Shown: positions 1-5,479 of the stretch, one piece after another
How the letters are laid out: the number at the start of each line of letters is the position of its first letter
Position numbering within the stretch: the first letter of the stretch is position 1
NCBI GenBank assembly: GCA_003152795.1
Contig: PMBA01000234.1
Location: 686 to 6,367, forward strand
DNA from: Acidobacteriaceae bacterium
GTDB lineage: Bacteria > Acidobacteriota > Terriglobia > Terriglobales > Acidobacteriaceae
Length of the DNA stretch: 5,682 nucleotides
Direction of reading: 5' to 3'
Notes under the pieces: generated by a model
The model's database searches: none
What the model saw: only the letters and a program-made list of their open reading frames with translations
What the model was told of the DNA's origin: nothing
Translations under genes and position numbers: made by a program

Positions 1-555
1 GGAACCAGCGCCGGCTTGGCCGTTCTGGGCGAATTTGTATACTCGGCTCAGGGCGATGCTGCCGATGGACCCGCCCTCACCTCGCCCGAGACGCTGTCCA
101 ATCCCTTCGATGCACGCGTGACCCTCGTGCATCAGTTCCTGAACATTCCGCTCTTGAAGGAAGTGATTACCGATACGCACTTTTCAGCGCGCGATCGGAT
201 GGGACGAACGCTGGTGTTCATGGCTCGAATTCTGCAAGACGGCACGGCCCTTCACATCCGGGACATTGCGGTCGATGAACGGACGGCAGTCCTGCTGGAC
301 GCGGACGGAATGGCGACGGTCGTGGGCGTTGGCTCCGCCTATTTTCTGCAAGGTACCCAGAATCCGGAAGCCTGCAAGGCCAATACTCCGCTGACCTTTC
401 GCGGAGTAGCGGTGCGGAGCCTGCGTGCGGACCAGCGCTTCAACCTGGCGCAATGGTCCAGCAGCGAGGGCGCTTCTTACATCCTCTCGGTGGAATCGGG
501 GACGATTCATTCGACCTTGCCCGGCGGCGCGGTGTACACGAAGAAGAACAAATAA
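1..555 (+). CDS. Cyanophycinase-like S51 peptidase, 3' part (N-terminus outside window)
   Basis: The frame is open from the first base, so the gene begins upstream; 184 residues are visible. They start within the nucleophile elbow GTSAG of peptidase family S51 (cyanophycinase and related exopeptidases), with Ser3 of the visible part as likely nucleophile. The next landmark is VITDTHFSARDRMGR (His60), matching the family's D-x-HF-x-x-R-x-R block with the catalytic histidine. IAVDERTA (Glu93) then corresponds to the G-I-D-E-x-T-A block that carries the acidic triad member. The rest is a C-terminal region with TPLTFRGV and a polar KKNK end. Cyanophycinases cleave beta-Asp-Arg dipeptides from cyanophycin, but many relatives have unknown substrates, and no cyanophycin synthetase is visible here. 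The Ser-His spacing of 57 residues is longer than I recall for cyanobacterial CphB, which argues for a divergent subfamily. An internal TTG at 16 is not a real start, because it would discard the catalytic serine. Confidence 0.82.
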   Translation, partial: GTSAGLAVLGEFVYSAQGDAADGPALTSPETLSNPFDARVTLVHQFLNIPLLKEVITDTHFSARDRMGRTLVFMARILQDGTALHIRDIAVDERTAVLLDADGMATVVGVGSAYFLQGTQNPEACKANTPLTFRGVAVRSLRADQRFNLAQWSSSEGASYILSVESGTIHSTLPGGAVYTKKNK

Positions 556-637
556 GCTGCGCCTTGGCGGTTCCGTACGTGGATCTGGTGGTCAACGGTT
601 GCACAAACTGATCCAGCAAAGCACCTTGTTTTGTGTT

Positions 638-643
638 TACAAT
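638..643 (+). promoter_or_regulatory. -10 element (TACAAT) for the EVE gene, leaderless-type
   Basis: TACAAT lies 8 nt before the ATG at 652. Transcription starting about 7 nt downstream of the hexamer would begin at or within two bases of the start codon. There is no Shine-Dalgarno-like sequence in the region, and no convincing -35 at 16-18 bp. Confidence 0.5.
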
Positions 644-651
644 ACCTGCCC

Positions 652-1032
652 ATGGACTATCTTCTGAAAACTGAACCGGCGGTGTATTCCTTCGCGGATC
701 TGGAGCGCGAGAAGACGACGATTTGGGATGGGGTGACGAATCCGGCAGCGGTAAAGCACCTGCGCGAAATGAAGCCGGCCGAACGGCTGGTGATTTACCA
801 CACCGGCGACGAGAAAAGCGCGGTGGGGACGGCGTCGGTGGTGGCGGTGGATGCGAGCGATCCCAGGACTCCGCAGGTGAAGATCAAGGTCGGGAAGGCC
901 ATTGCGACGCCAAAAACGCTCGGGGAAATCAAGGCCCGGGCGGCGTTTGCGGAGTCTCCGCTGGTGCGGCAGGGCCGATTGAGCGTGGTGCCGCTGACGT
1001 CGGCGCAGTACGCGTGGCTGGTGGGGGAGTGA
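652..1032 (+). CDS. EVE domain-containing protein (PUA-like fold, THYN1 family)
   Basis: A complete 126-residue protein that is essentially one EVE domain. Landmarks in order are LLKTEP (4-9), YSFADL (12-17), WDGVTNPAAVKHLREMK (25-41), YHTGDEKSAVGTASVV (49-64) and PLVRQGRLSVVPLT (103-116). EVE domains share the PUA/YTH/ASCH fold, and characterised members bind modified nucleobases in DNA or RNA; the role of this free-standing form is not settled. It is slightly shorter than the usual 135-150 residues, with a compact loop around residues 66-76. The ATG at 652 gives the family's canonical N-terminus (M-x-Y-L-L-K-x-E-P); the 7 codons of open frame upstream overlap the -10 hexamer and are not expected to be translated. 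It is 96 bp downstream of the peptidase gene and converges with the Cys/His protein gene. No restriction or DNA-modification gene accompanies it. Confidence 0.93.
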   Translation: MDYLLKTEPAVYSFADLEREKTTIWDGVTNPAAVKHLREMKPAERLVIYHTGDEKSAVGTASVVAVDASDPRTPQVKIKVGKAIATPKTLGEIKARAAFAESPLVRQGRLSVVPLTSAQYAWLVGE

Positions 1033-1056
1033 GTCCACAAGTCAGTCTTTGCGGAC
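1033..1056. other. Hairpin between convergent genes
   Basis: GTCCACAA and TTGCGGAC flank an 8-nt loop directly after the EVE stop codon and 22 bp from the end of the convergent minus-strand gene. On the minus strand all 8 positions pair, including one G-U; on the plus strand there is one mismatch. Neither side has a T-run, so it is not a canonical intrinsic terminator. It may slow polymerase or protect 3' ends. Confidence 0.3.
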
Positions 1057-1077
1057 AGGAGTGATCGCGCCCCCGGT

Positions 1078-1386
1078 CTACGTCCGCACCACGCGCTCGG
1101 CGCAATCGGATTCGGCGCAGGCATAGGTCACGTGATTGCGCTGGCGGTCGAGGCTGATGATGAACATGGGGCGTCCGTGGCGATCGCAGGTTGGCTGGTT
1201 CGGCGTCAGCACTGGCGCTTCTCCGCGCTTGGGCGTGCTGTAGCCGATCCGCTCGCCGAAACAGCGATGGCAGAATTTATCCGTGCAGCGGAAGAATTCG
1301 ATCGAGAAGTCGGCGTTGTAGGGAGCCAGTACGGGCTCCATGGTGCGGTAGTGCTGGTCGCAAAGGGGCAGGATGTCCGTCCGCAT
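1078..1386 (-). CDS. Small Cys/His protein with duplicated CxxH...CxxxxC halves (putative zinc binding)
   Basis: A 102-residue protein that I cannot assign to a named family. It consists of two similar halves. Half 1 (about residues 9-43) has CDQH, then R-T-M, then CTDKFCHRC. Half 2 (about 67-99) has CDRH, then R-P-M, then CAESDC followed by A-E-R. Each half therefore offers C-x2-H and C-x4-C (C9/H12 with C34/C39; C67/H70 with C90/C95), with an extra Cys42. This suggests two zinc-ribbon-like sites or one two-fold metal site. There is no signal peptide or membrane segment, so it is probably cytoplasmic. The ATG at 1386 is preferred over an ATG 31 codons upstream because MRTDILPLC follows a TAAACT hexamer by 8 nt and brings the first CxxH close to the N-terminus; the upstream extension looks like untranslated promoter DNA. 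Metal binding is inferred only from residue spacing. Confidence 0.8.
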   Translation of the reverse strand: MRTDILPLCDQHYRTMEPVLAPYNADFSIEFFRCTDKFCHRCFGERIGYSTPKRGEAPVLTPNQPTCDRHGRPMFIISLDRQRNHVTYACAESDCAERVVRT

Positions 1387-1394
1387 GCGAAGCG

Positions 1395-1400
1395 AGTTTA
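1395..1400 (-). promoter_or_regulatory. -10 element (TAAACT, extended TGC) for the Cys/His protein gene
   Basis: Read on the minus strand, TGCTAAACT ends 8 nt before the ATG at 1386. The TG-n preceding the hexamer fits an extended -10, which would compensate for the lack of a clear -35. No ribosome binding site fits between it and the start, so a leaderless transcript is likely. This element also decides the start codon of the gene. Confidence 0.5.
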
Positions 1401-1486
1401 GCACTTTGGAGGGGACAAAACGGAATGCGGCGGGCCGGCCGTTGCGTAAATCGAGGGTCGAGACGCTACTCCGAGCCACAGCCGCG

Positions 1487-1520
1487 AAAACAAAAGGGAC
1501 GGGACCGAACGCCCGTCCCT
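1487..1520 (-). terminator. Intrinsic terminator after the exported Hcp-motif protein gene
   Basis: Read on the minus strand, a perfect 9-bp stem (AGGGACGGG / CCCGTCCCT) with an 8-nt loop is followed by TTTGTTTT. It starts 21 nt past the stop codon at 1542. The opposite strand lacks a T-run, so it acts only on leftward transcription and isolates this gene from the Cys/His protein gene downstream. Confidence 0.87.
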
Positions 1521-1541
1521 ACGCTGGCTGGTACTCGGACT

Positions 1542-2072
1542 TTACTGGTTGGGGCTACTTTTGTCGACGGACTTGATGACGGTGATGGGCTGATGCTGGC
1601 GCTTGCCACTGGCATGTCCGGTGGCGATGTCGCGCGGGGCTTCGACTTTCGAAGGACTGGTGGCATTCAAACTTTCAGTGGCGTGGGCGGAATTTCTGCT
1701 GGCCGCCGCGTCCGCAACGCCGTCCCCATTTACGTCGCCGGCGGCGACGCGCGGGGAAGCCTTCGTGTCGGAACTGGAAGAGACAGGTTTCACGCCGGCT
1801 TGCCCGCCAGCAGAAACAGCACTTTTCTGGCTCCAATCATCCTGGGCCATTTTCTTGCCCGAAGCCTGGCCACTTGCAGTATCGCGGGCAGCCAGGTCCC
1901 GGTGAACGATGTTTTTCTGTTCCAGGCGGCCGCTGGCTTGCCCGGTAGCGGCATCACGCGGGCTCTGCACCTGCGTCGTGGATGATTTGGTTTTTTGCTG
2001 ATCCGTCTGCGACTGAGCTGCGGCAAAGAGCGACAGGCAGACCGATGCGGCGATCAAAAACTTGTTGTTCAT
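1542..2072 (-). CDS. Exported low-complexity protein with three Hcp-like RDxATGxASGK motifs
   Basis: A 176-residue protein with a typical Sec signal peptide: Lys4, hydrophobic FLIAASVCLSLFAAA (5-19), likely cleavage around residue 19-22. The mature part is rich in Ser, Ala, Gln and Lys and is probably disordered. It carries three copies of the motif R-D-x-A-[TS]-G-[QH]-A-S-G-[KR] at about residues 39-49, 63-73 and 147-157. The last copy continues as KRQHQPITVIK and SVDKSSPN and then the protein ends. This tail resembles the loop-plus-strand segment of type VI secretion Hcp/TssD proteins (TGxxxGKRxHxP followed by K-x-x-D-x-S-x-P), but the rest of the Hcp barrel is absent. GDVNGDGVAD (112-121) matches an EF-hand/FG-GAP calcium loop (D113, N115, D117, D121). 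The ATG at 2072 has an AGGAG site 6 nt upstream and yields the signal peptide; the frame extending to 2186 is 5' leader. Function is unknown. No T6SS gene is nearby. Confidence 0.82.
   Translation of the reverse strand: MNNKFLIAASVCLSLFAAAQSQTDQQKTKSSTTQVQSPRDAATGQASGRLEQKNIVHRDLAARDTASGQASGKKMAQDDWSQKSAVSAGGQAGVKPVSSSSDTKASPRVAAGDVNGDGVADAAASRNSAHATESLNATSPSKVEAPRDIATGHASGKRQHQPITVIKSVDKSSPNQ
1602..1637 (-). repeat. Hcp-like motif copy 3 (residues 146-157)
   Basis: Encodes PRDIATGHASGK. It is the copy with the fullest resemblance to Hcp proteins, because the following residues RQHQPI and the later DKSSP also match. It lies about 83 residues after copy 2. Confidence 0.7.
1854..1889 (-). repeat. 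Hcp-like motif copy 2 (residues 62-73)
   Basis: Encodes ARDTASGQASGK. It sits 24 residues after copy 1 and shares R-D, the central A-x-G and Q-A-S-G with it. The DNA differs from the other copies at several codon positions, so the duplication is not recent. Confidence 0.65.
1926..1961 (-). repeat. Hcp-like motif copy 1 (residues 38-49)
   Basis: Encodes PRDAATGQASGR, close to the signal peptide. It is nearly identical in protein sequence to copy 3. Confidence 0.65.
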
Positions 2073-2078
2073 GGTTTT

Positions 2079-2083
2079 CTCCT
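2079..2083 (-). promoter_or_regulatory. Ribosome binding site AGGAG of the exported Hcp-motif protein
   Basis: Read on the minus strand, AGGAG is followed by AAAACC and the ATG at 2072. It is the only good Shine-Dalgarno site at correct spacing in the window, and it fixes the start codon of this gene. Confidence 0.75.
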
Positions 2084-2157
2084 GTGTGAAAGCGGGCTCA
2101 CAACGCCCGTTACCCCGTTGGGCGCGGAAGGGAGGCCGACCCATTAAGAACTCGACG

Positions 2158-2186
2158 ATTGTGAGGTGGATGGGGGAAATCGGCAA
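2158..2186 (-). promoter_or_regulatory. Candidate sigma-70-type promoter (TTGCCG-N17-CACAAT) for the exported Hcp-motif protein
   Basis: On the minus strand, TTGCCG (2186-2181) and CACAAT (2163-2158) are separated by exactly 17 bp. Transcription would start near 2151, giving a 5' leader of about 80 nt before the AGGAG site. This fits the gene being the one leadered gene of the window. The hexamers are good but not perfect matches, so this is a prediction. Confidence 0.4.
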
Positions 2187-2275
2187 ATTACCGAAGTATC
2201 GGGCCGGTGTGGTGACGGGGCTCTGCCCGTTTGGGGATACGGTGGGCGACGCCGTGCGCGGCGCAACGCGCCATC

Positions 2276-3421
2276 TCAGCCGATGTAGCGCAGGGCGTCG
2301 ACGATGCCGAGGTGCGAGGCGCGGTAGGAGGGAATGAGGCCGCTGACCAGTCCCACGAAGGCTGCGACCAGCATCACGACCAGCGCGGTCGCGGCGGTCA
2401 TGTGCATGGAAACCGGCATTCCGATTCCGGGCCGCGCCATGAAGACAATCGCCCCGGTCGCCAGCCCCACGCCGATCAACCCTCCGATTAGGGAAATCGC
2501 GATTGATTCGCTTAGGAGCAATTTGAGGATGCTTCCGCGGGTGAAGCCGAGGGTGCGCAGAACCGCGACTTCGCGGGTGCGTTCGCGGATTGACATGGCC
2601 ATGGTGTTGGCGCAGACCAGCAGCGTGGTAAAGAGAACCGCTCCACAGATGCCGAGGATGAATGCTTTGACGCTGCCCAGAGTGTTGATGAAATCGAGTT
2701 TGAACGCCTGCTCGCTCTCGCTCTTGGTGGGAACGGGAGTGGCGTGGAACATTTCGTCGATGGCGCGAGCCGCGCGGGGCATGTCTTCAGCAGTATCCAC
2801 ACGTGTGAAGTAAAAGCCGGCGGTGTCCTTGAACCAGTCGACAGATTCTTCCAGGTATTTGGCGTGGAAGAAGAGGCCACTGGTCGGCGGATCGATGGTG
2901 TAGGTGCCGCGCAAGGTCAGGTCGAGATTGGCGGGGAAGATGGTGCCTTGGAGGAAGATGTGGTCGCCGATCTTCCAGTGATGTTTCTCGGCCAGCACGA
3001 CATCGACGACACAGCCTGCGCGATCGCGCTTCCAGGAGGCGAGTTGGTCGGCGGGCATGATCTTGTCGGCGGCAACGTCGAAGTATTCGTCGGGGTCGGT
3101 GGCAAATTGGGCGAAGTAATTTTCCGGTTTGTTGTCTTTATAAGTGCCACCGAACCAGGTCATGGGAACGACATGCACGACGCCCGGAACGGCGCGGATT
3201 TTGTCGCGGTAATAGATGGGAAGAAAGTTGGCGAGCGAGACCTTGTGACGGGTCATGATACGAAGCGCTGAGTCAGGCGCTCCCTTGTCGATATAAAAAC
3301 TGCGCCAGACACAGAGCATGATGCAGAGGAGGAGAAGTGAGAACGCGATGCTGGCGACCGTCAGCAGGCTGCGACGCTTGTTGCGAAAGGCGGACTTGGC
3401 GACGAAACTGGTGAGCGTCAT
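2276..3421 (-). CDS. ABC transporter permease, FtsX/MacB type
   Basis: A 381-residue inner-membrane protein with the classic MacB/LolC-type layout. TM1 is at about 19-40, preceded by the positive RNKRR. A large periplasmic domain (MacB_PCD type, about 41-250) follows. Three further membrane segments are at about 252-276, 304-328 and 342-364, forming the FtsX domain. The block MSIRERTREVAVLRTLGFTR (276-295) is the conserved cytoplasmic segment between the second and third membrane spans, the coupling region to the ATPase. The C-terminus PSYRASHLGIVDALRYIG is also typical. Such permeases work with a separate ATPase of the LolD/MacB family in lipoprotein or peptide handling or efflux. No ATPase gene is adjacent: the upstream neighbour is an acyl-CoA ligase and the downstream one an exported protein. 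The partner must lie elsewhere. The ATG at 3421 gives the usual short N-terminus before TM1. Confidence 0.93.
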   Translation of the reverse strand: MTLTSFVAKSAFRNKRRSLLTVASIAFSLLLLCIMLCVWRSFYIDKGAPDSALRIMTRHKVSLANFLPIYYRDKIRAVPGVVHVVPMTWFGGTYKDNKPENYFAQFATDPDEYFDVAADKIMPADQLASWKRDRAGCVVDVVLAEKHHWKIGDHIFLQGTIFPANLDLTLRGTYTIDPPTSGLFFHAKYLEESVDWFKDTAGFYFTRVDTAEDMPRAARAIDEMFHATPVPTKSESEQAFKLDFINTLGSVKAFILGICGAVLFTTLLVCANTMAMSIRERTREVAVLRTLGFTRGSILKLLLSESIAISLIGGLIGVGLATGAIVFMARPGIGMPVSMHMTAATALVVMLVAAFVGLVSGLIPSYRASHLGIVDALRYIG

Positions 3422-3433
3422 GGCGACAAAGAG

Positions 3434-3439
3434 ATTTTA
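3434..3439 (-). promoter_or_regulatory. -10 element (TAAAAT) for the permease gene
   Basis: Read on the minus strand, TAAAAT ends 12 nt before the ATG, implying a leader of about 5 nt, too short for a ribosome binding site; the 12 nt contain no purine-rich SD. It overlaps the proximal arm of an inverted repeat (3438-3465). Confidence 0.42.
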
Positions 3440-3465
3440 CACCGCGCCAAAACCTCGCCGGTGTA
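3438..3465. promoter_or_regulatory. Inverted repeat, candidate operator at the permease promoter
   Basis: Perfect 7-bp arms TACACCG and CGGTGTA are separated by 14 bp, so arm centres are 21 bp apart, two helical turns. One arm overlaps the end of the TAAAAT hexamer and the other lies in the -20 to -35 zone. Binding of a dimeric regulator here would block polymerase. No T-run follows, so it is not a terminator for the ligase gene. Seven-bp arms can occur by chance in GC-rich DNA. Confidence 0.33.
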
Positions 3466-3527
3466 GAGCTGGGCGTCCCCGCCCGTCGCACGCATGACTT
3501 CGCGCAGTCCCGGGCCACGCGCCCCGA

Positions 3528-5099
3528 TCAGGAGAATGTCTTTCGCAGTTCCCGGCGCAGAATCTTCCCCGATGGCGTTCGGGGAACGACGTCCACGAAG
3601 TGAATTTCCCGTGGCTGCTTGTGGTGAGCGAGCCGGTCGGCGACGAAGTCGCGGAGTTCTTTGTCCAGAGCGTCGGAAGGTACAAATCCTTCACGGAGGA
3701 CGACGAAGGCGCAGGGAATTTCTCCGGCGTCGGGGTCGGGTTTGGCGACGACGCCGCAGTCGCGGACGGCGGGATGTTCCAGCAGCAGCGATTCGACTTC
3801 GGCGGGCGCGACGGGAAATCCTTTGTACTTGATCATCTCTTTGCTGCGATCGACAACGTAGTAGAAGCCGTCGGCGTCCGCCCGCACGATATCGCCGGAG
3901 TAGTACCAGCCATGGCGAACGACGGCGGCAGTCGCTTGCGGCTCCTTCCAGTATCCCAGCATGAACTGCGGGCCGCGCATGATGAGTTCACCGGTCTCGC
4001 CCGCGGCCACCTCTTTCCCCTCCAGATCGACGATGCGGCACTCGGTGAGGGCCAGCGGTTGTCCGACCGACGCCGGACGATTCATTTCAGGGGGAGCGAT
4101 GTAGCCGACGTGGGTGACCGGGGAAGCTTCGGTCATGCCGTAGCCCTGGTTGACGATGATGCCGGTGAGGTCGGACAGACGGCGGGCAAGTTCGGGAGCG
4201 AGTGGGGCTGCACCGCACTTGATCCATCGGATTTTGTGGTTTTTCGGGAAAATGCCGGCTTCCGCAGCCTGGCAGAGCGCGTTGATGGCGGGCGGAACCA
4301 TGGGCATCATGGTGACGCCTTCCTGAACCAGCAGAGCGCAGAGCTTTTGCACGTCGAAGCGCGGCATGAGTACGATTGTGGCGCCCAGAGTCAGGGGTAG
4401 GGTCAGTGCAACGGTAAGTCCGTAGATGTGGTAGAGGGGAAGGAAGCACAGCATCACATCATCGGGCGCGAAGGGCGCGGCATTCGGGCCGAGGACCTGG
4501 TAGACATTGGCGACCAGGTTGTAATGCGAGAGCATGACCCCCTTGGGCAATCCGGTGGTTCCGCTGGAGTAGGGAAGAGCGGCGATGGTTTGGGCGGAGT
4601 CCTGCGCAGGCTTCGGTAGCGCAGCCGTTGAAGGGCGCAGCAAACTGGCGAATTTCTCGCAACCTGCGCGCTCGCTGCGCGTGGTGAAGATGCGGCGCAA
4701 GCCGGGCAGCCCCGCAAGGTTCACGTTTTCCAGGAGCGGCCCATCGGTGATCAGGAACGCGGCGCCCGAGTTTTCCAGTTGATAGCGGATTTCGCGTTCG
4801 CGGTAGGCGGGGTTCAGCAAAGTGGGGATGCCCCCAGCCAGAGTGGCGGCGTGATAGGTGATGGCGAACTCCCAGGAGTTCGGGAGAAAGATGGCCACTA
4901 CTTCTCCGGGAGCGAGTCCGGCGGAGATGAGGCCGCGGGCAAGGGATTCGACCAGACTGCCGTATTCCGCATAAGTGATACGGCGATCGCAGGAAGTGTC
5001 CAGCAGTGCGGTTTTGCCGTTGTTCCGGCGGCAGCTCTCGAGTACAACCTCGTGAACGAATCGGCCGGTGGGATCGGCGTAAAGCTGAGTGCGAATCAT
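3528..5099 (-). CDS. Acyl-CoA synthetase / 4-coumarate-CoA ligase-like AMP-binding enzyme
   Basis: A complete 523-residue member of the acyl-adenylate-forming (ANL) superfamily. It would activate a carboxylic acid with ATP to an acyl-AMP and then transfer it to CoA in the cytoplasm. Core motifs are all present: P-loop YSSGTTGLPKG (177-187), PLYHIYG (221-227), GYGMTEASP (319-327), YSGD (400-403), DRSKEMIKYKG (417-427) with hinge Arg418, and PRTPSGKILRR (507-517) with the adenylation lysine Lys512. Length and the motif order match 4-coumarate-CoA ligase and medium/long-chain fatty acyl-CoA ligases; the substrate cannot be read from sequence. The ATG at 5099 follows a TACAAT hexamer by 8 nt and there is no SD. 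The gene lies 70 bp downstream of the glutaredoxin-like gene and 106 bp upstream of the permease. It looks intact and functional. Confidence 0.95.
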   Translation of the reverse strand: MIRTQLYADPTGRFVHEVVLESCRRNNGKTALLDTSCDRRITYAEYGSLVESLARGLISAGLAPGEVVAIFLPNSWEFAITYHAATLAGGIPTLLNPAYREREIRYQLENSGAAFLITDGPLLENVNLAGLPGLRRIFTTRSERAGCEKFASLLRPSTAALPKPAQDSAQTIAALPYSSGTTGLPKGVMLSHYNLVANVYQVLGPNAAPFAPDDVMLCFLPLYHIYGLTVALTLPLTLGATIVLMPRFDVQKLCALLVQEGVTMMPMVPPAINALCQAAEAGIFPKNHKIRWIKCGAAPLAPELARRLSDLTGIIVNQGYGMTEASPVTHVGYIAPPEMNRPASVGQPLALTECRIVDLEGKEVAAGETGELIMRGPQFMLGYWKEPQATAAVVRHGWYYSGDIVRADADGFYYVVDRSKEMIKYKGFPVAPAEVESLLLEHPAVRDCGVVAKPDPDAGEIPCAFVVLREGFVPSDALDKELRDFVADRLAHHKQPREIHFVDVVPRTPSGKILRRELRKTFS

Positions 5100-5107
5100 C
5101 GGGAGGA

Positions 5108-5113
5108 ATTGTA
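5108..5113 (-). promoter_or_regulatory. -10 element (TACAAT) for the acyl-CoA ligase gene
   Basis: Read on the minus strand, TACAAT is followed by 8 nt (TCCTCCCG) and the ATG at 5099. This is the same hexamer and distance as at the EVE gene. The 8 nt are pyrimidine-rich, the opposite of a Shine-Dalgarno site, which supports leaderless initiation. A -35 is not obvious. Confidence 0.52.
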
Positions 5114-5130
5114 ATGCCAGTTCGCGGAAG

Positions 5131-5169
5131 TTAAAAGCCGGGTGGACGAGAGGGCCGTCGCTTCCCAGC
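5131..5169 (-). terminator. Possible intrinsic terminator after the glutaredoxin-like gene
   Basis: On the minus strand GCTGGG (5169-5164) can pair with CCCGGC (5142-5137) through five Watson-Crick pairs and one G-U. An inner GACG/CGTC stem lies in the loop, and TTTTAA follows. It starts at the base after the stop codon. The stem is short and the loop large, so termination may be partial. If used, it separates this gene from the ligase. Confidence 0.4.
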
Positions 5170-5415
5170 CTAAGCGCTCAGCTTGCGCAGAAATTCCTGC
5201 TCGTCCATCCGGTACTTGAACGCTTTGCGTCCGTTGATGAAGACTACCGGGACCTCGTCGTTATAAAGGCGACGCACTTCGGCGTCGGAGTCTACGTCGA
5301 TTTCACGCCAAGTGAAGCCGCCGCGCTTGTGCAGCTTGACGATGCTCTCCTTGACGATTTCGCAGAGATGACATCCCTTGCGAGAATAGATGACGACTTC
5401 CCGAGGCTGTGTCAT
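5170..5415 (-). CDS. Glutaredoxin-like thioredoxin-fold protein (DUF836/NrdH-type size)
   Basis: A complete 81-residue single-domain protein. It has VVIYSRKGCHLC with the redox motif C15-H-L-C18 at the start of the first helix. Then come WREIDVDSD (36-44), the cis-proline strand EVPVVFING (54-62, Pro56) and a C-terminal helix DEQEFLRKL. This is the glutaredoxin-like fold; the CxLC-type motif and size fit the PF05768 (DUF836) group rather than the classical CPYC glutaredoxins. It should act as a cytoplasmic dithiol-disulfide exchange protein; its partner is unknown. The start MTQPREVV is chosen because a TAAACT hexamer precedes it by 7 nt and because homologues begin just before the first strand. 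The open frame continues 56 codons upstream across the divergent promoter region into the neighbouring SDR gene, which cannot be coding. Confidence 0.9.
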   Translation of the reverse strand: MTQPREVVIYSRKGCHLCEIVKESIVKLHKRGGFTWREIDVDSDAEVRRLYNDEVPVVFINGRKAFKYRMDEQEFLRKLSA

Positions 5416-5422
5416 GCCAGGC

Positions 5423-5428
5423 AGTTTA
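5423..5428 (-). promoter_or_regulatory. -10 element (TAAACT, extended TGA) for the glutaredoxin-like gene
   Basis: Read on the minus strand, TGATAAACT ends 7 nt before the ATG at 5415, so transcription would begin at or next to the start codon. It is the same hexamer as at the Cys/His protein gene and also has a TG-n extension. Confidence 0.52.
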
Positions 5429-5479
5429 TCAGTCCGGGTGCGGGCTATCCAGACACCGACGGACGTAGAAGGACGGGCG

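Noticed and set aside
556..651. Terminator after the S51 peptidase
   Set aside because: Only weak pairings (TGGATC with GATCCA, CACAAA with TTTGTG) across long loops, without a proper stem plus T-run.
1191..1985. Plus-strand open frame of 264 codons
   Set aside because: It runs across the Cys/His gene, its promoter, the terminator and most of the exported-protein gene on the other strand; the composition is Arg/Gly-rich shadow sequence.
2037..2072. Lipoprotein signal in the exported protein (Cys12)
   Set aside because: The residues before Cys12 are A-S-V, with Val at -1, and the Cys is in the middle of the hydrophobic core; an ordinary Sec signal with cleavage after the Ala run fits better.
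2073..2275. Terminator for the permease or a small gene in the 203-bp gap
   Set aside because: Short GC stems occur (for example 2260-2272 and 2215-2230) but none has a T-run, and no open frame with a credible start was seen; apart from the promoter candidate and SD I see nothing there.
2744..3271. Plus-strand open frame of 175 codons opposite the permease
   Set aside because: Antisense to the periplasmic domain of a clear FtsX-type permease; no domain is recognisable in it.
3600..4400. Long plus-strand open frame (266 codons) opposite the acyl-CoA ligase
   Set aside because: It is antisense to a gene with every ANL motif intact, and its translation is low-complexity with no recognisable domain. 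GC-rich third positions on the real strand explain the lack of stops.
5101..5134. Plus-strand GGGAGG followed by ATG at 5114, resembling an SD plus start
   Set aside because: The frame stops after six codons, and the purine run is only the complement of the pyrimidine-rich stretch before the ligase ATG.
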